NCBI GenBank assembly: GCA_052173415.1
Contig: JBQMYQ010000001.1
Coordinates: forward strand, 1 to 64,000
DNA: 64,000 bases
DNA from: Wolinella sp052173415
GTDB lineage: Bacteria > Campylobacterota > Campylobacteria > Campylobacterales > Helicobacteraceae
Reading direction: 5' to 3'
Positions 61,931-64,000 of this stretch are shown in pieces. The first letter of the stretch is position 1; each line of letters starts with the position of its first letter. Below the pieces are notes generated by a model. The model was not told the origin of the DNA and did no database searches. It saw nothing but the letters and a program-made list of their open reading frames with translations. The position numbers and the translations under genes were made by a program.

Positions 61931-63583
61931 ATGATTAGTGCGGAATCCATCGATCAGCTCAAGCAAATTATCAATATCTCCGATGTGATTGGCTCCTATT
62001 TGGAGCTATCTAAAAGCGGGGCGAACTTCAAAGCTCTCTGCCCATTTCATGGCGAGAAAACCCCAAGCTTTGTCATTCACCCGCAAAAAGGCTTCTATCA
62101 CTGTTTTGGCTGTGGAGCGAGCGGCGATGCGATCACGTTCATCATGGAATATGAGAAACTCACCTATCCTGAGGCGATTGAGAAGCTCGCGAGCATTTAC
62201 AACTTCTCGCTTCGCTACACGCAAGGGGAGAAAACCCCCGTCAAAAGCACGCTTTTGGAGCGGCTCAAGGGCTTTTATCAAAGTCGCCTTGAGCATAGCA
62301 GCGCGCTTGCGTATCTTAAGAATCGGGGCGTGCATGAGAATATGATTGAGCGTTTTGAGCTCGGATATGCGCCTATGGGAGCGGAGAGTATCCACTTTTT
62401 GGAAGCGGAATTTTTCTCCAAAAAGGAGGCGTTGGAGCTTGGCGTAATTGCTGAGGATAGCGGACGAGCCTACGCGCGATTCTCCGAGCGACTGATCTTC
62501 CCGATCTACTCTCCCACGCGCCTAGTGGGCTTTGGCGGGCGCACTTTGGGGAATCACCCAGCAAAATATATCAACTCGCCCCAGACCAAAATCTTTAACA
62601 AATCTCGCCTCCTCTATGGCTATCATCTTGCGCGAGATTTCATTGCCAAAGAAGGGAAAATCATCGTCTGCGAGGGCTATTTGGATGTAATTTTGCTCCA
62701 TCAAGCGGGATTTCAAAACGCCGTAGCCACGCTTGGGACAGCCCTAACCCCCGATCATATTCCCTTGCTCTCACGAGGCGAGCCTAAAATCTTGCTCGCT
62801 TATGATGGAGACAAGGCGGGAATCGCCGCTGCACTCAAGGCTTCAAAGCTGCTCGCAACGCATGGCAAAGAGGGCGGTGTGGTGCTCTTTTTAGGTGGGG
62901 TCGATCCTGCGGATATGGTCGCGCAAAAACGCATAGAAGAGCTAAATACGCTGCTGTTGCGACCGATTCCCTTCATTGAATTTGTCCTGCAAAAAAGCGC
63001 GCAATCTTACGACCTCTCCGAGCCTCTACAAAAGGAGCTCGCGCTTAAGGAGTGCGGCGATTTCCTGCGCTCGCTCTCGCCTCTTTTACAGGAGGAGTAT
63101 AAGCCCCTACTCGCCTCACTTTTGAAGATTCCCTCCAAGCTTATTAAAAGCGCCAAAGTTGCGCGCGCGATTCCTCAAAATGCGCAAAGTGGGGCTTATG
63201 GTGGCGAGCTTGCCGAGGCGTGCTTAATTAAGACGATTTTACAAACGCCTGCGATTCTTGATTATGTGCTTGAATACATCGATAGCGAGGTTTTTAGCCT
63301 CCATCAAGAGGAGTTTAGGCTGCTTAAAGCGGGGAATCTTGATGACCCAAAGCTGCTTAAAATCGCACTTTTAGATCAGGTCATCGTGCTGGAAGAGAAT
63401 GAGATTAAAGAGCAGCTACGCCTCATGCTCCATCGTTTTTACACAAAAAAGCTCAAGGAGATTCCCCAAAATAAGGGGCTTGAGTTTCAGACGCGCGCTT
63501 TTTTACTCGCAAAAGTGCGCATGAAATTGGAGAAACTCGCGCAAGGAGAATTAGTCCCTTATGAGAGCCTTAGCACTCTTTAG
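61931..63583 (+). CDS. dnaG: DNA primase
   Basis: A 550-residue enzyme making RNA primers. Zinc finger CPFHGEKTPSFVIHPQK and YHCFGCGASGD (residues about 36-62), the RNA polymerase/TOPRIM core with FGGRTLGNHPAKYINSPQT, VCEGYLDVILLHQAGF and AYDGDKAGIAAALKA, and a C-terminal helicase-binding part. ATG 61931 follows a TTGGAC/TAAAAT-type promoter. Confidence 0.96.
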   Translation: MISAESIDQLKQIINISDVIGSYLELSKSGANFKALCPFHGEKTPSFVIHPQKGFYHCFGCGASGDAITFIMEYEKLTYPEAIEKLASIYNFSLRYTQGEKTPVKSTLLERLKGFYQSRLEHSSALAYLKNRGVHENMIERFELGYAPMGAESIHFLEAEFFSKKEALELGVIAEDSGRAYARFSERLIFPIYSPTRLVGFGGRTLGNHPAKYINSPQTKIFNKSRLLYGYHLARDFIAKEGKIIVCEGYLDVILLHQAGFQNAVATLGTALTPDHIPLLSRGEPKILLAYDGDKAGIAAALKASKLLATHGKEGGVVLFLGGVDPADMVAQKRIEELNTLLLRPIPFIEFVLQKSAQSYDLSEPLQKELALKECGDFLRSLSPLLQEEYKPLLASLLKIPSKLIKSAKVARAIPQNAQSGAYGGELAEACLIKTILQTPAILDYVLEYIDSEVFSLHQEEFRLLKAGNLDDPKLLKIALLDQVIVLEENEIKEQLRLMLHRFYTKKLKEIPQNKGLEFQTRAFLLAKVRMKLEKLAQGELVPYESLSTL

Positions 63584-64000
63584 CGGCGGGCTTGATAGCC
63601 TGCTTGCGATAAAAATCATCAAAGACATGGGGATTAGCGTCATCGCACTCCACTTTGACATCGGCTTTGGCAGCAAAGGCGACAAGACGCAATATCTTCA
63701 AAATGCCGCGAATCAGGTCGGTGCAGAGCTCTGTATCATCGATATAAGGGAGCAGTTTTTTAATGACGTGCTATTTGCACCCGTGCATGGTTATGGGAAA
63801 TATTTCAACCCCTGTATCGACTGCCACGCAAATATGTTCAGACACGCGCTCGCGCTCATGGAGAGCAAGGGCGCGAGCTTTATCATTAGTGGCGAGGTGC
63901 TGGGACAGCGTCCAAAATCACAGCGGCGCGAGGCTCTGCACCAAGTGGAGAATCTTACCCACACCAAAGGAATCATTGTGCGTCCGCTCTCTGCAAAGCT
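63561..64000 (+). CDS. PP-loop ATPase, MnmA/ThiI-related tRNA-modification protein (partial)
   Basis: ATG 63561 overlaps the dnaG end by 23 bases; the gene runs off the right edge. ALFSGGLDSLLAIKIIKDMG is the PP-loop; FNPCIDCHANMFRHAL carries a CxxC. Similar to H. pylori HP0013, also just after dnaG. Probably thiolates tRNA. Confidence 0.8.
   Translation, partial: MRALALFSGGLDSLLAIKIIKDMGISVIALHFDIGFGSKGDKTQYLQNAANQVGAELCIIDIREQFFNDVLFAPVHGYGKYFNPCIDCHANMFRHALALMESKGASFIISGEVLGQRPKSQRREALHQVENLTHTKGIIVRPLSAK

Noticed and set aside
1..64000. CRISPR array
   Set aside because: No regularly spaced direct repeats were seen anywhere; the repeats found are tandem 9-mers, duplications and inverted pairs.

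Overview
The window looks like a chromosomal piece of a Helicobacter-type member of the Campylobacterota. Evidence: the block aroC-rnc-rnhA-(TPR gene), the guaB and gatA neighbourhood, a dba-dsbI pair, and poly-G/poly-C tracts inside surface-glycan genes. Base composition is moderate, well above H. pylori-like AT richness. The species cannot be named from the sequence alone.

Layout. (1) About 1-18,650: most of a prophage, running off the left edge. It was probably inserted at the 3' end of tRNA-Ala(GGC) (18,648-18,723) by a tyrosine integrase. Minus-strand morphogenesis genes run terminase, portal, protease/capsid, connectors, V-W-J-I baseplate and a tail fibre cut by the edge. So it is a contractile-tail phage with P2/Mu-like baseplate genes and a lambda-like head module. 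An S24 repressor, a duplicated CI-type repressor module and a plus-strand early operon of very small genes lie next to the integrase. A NYN-domain gene sits backwards inside the baseplate operon as a cargo gene. (2) 18,900-21,140: a broken TonB-dependent haem-type receptor with a possible Fur box and a poly-G tract in the signal-peptide region. (3) 21,197-37,963: a minus-strand glycan locus reading manC-gmd-fcl, a decayed ABC flippase, methyltransferases, glycosyltransferases, a perosamine-synthase-like aminotransferase, an acyltransferase and a WecA-like initiating transferase. Three genes carry C/G tracts, and all three are out of frame in this sequence. (4) 38,226-43,168: a K+/H+ antiporter, a DsbG-like protein, an orphan HARE-HTH/PD-(D/E)xK protein and a two-subunit class I fumarase. 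(5) 43,389-48,241: a four-gene nickel/peptide ABC importer with both ATPases fused into one protein and base usage unlike its surroundings. (6) 48,335-64,000: housekeeping genes: rpoD, a nitrilase-family enzyme, xseB, metX, metY, guaB, dsbI, dba, gatA, aroC, rnc, rnhA, a LapB-like TPR protein, dnaG and the start of a PP-loop ATPase gene.

The glycan genes can be read as one pathway. ManC makes GDP-mannose, GMD makes GDP-4-keto-6-deoxymannose, and Fcl and the DegT aminotransferase can turn this into GDP-fucose or a GDP-perosamine-type sugar. Glycosyltransferases build the chain on the WecA-primed lipid, and phase-variable methyl- and acyltransferases decorate it.

The most unusual signal is not a gene. 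The heptamer GGGAATC (GATTCCC) is very dense in the native-looking chromosome, forms inverted pairs between genes, and is sparse in the prophage and the glycosyltransferase cassette.
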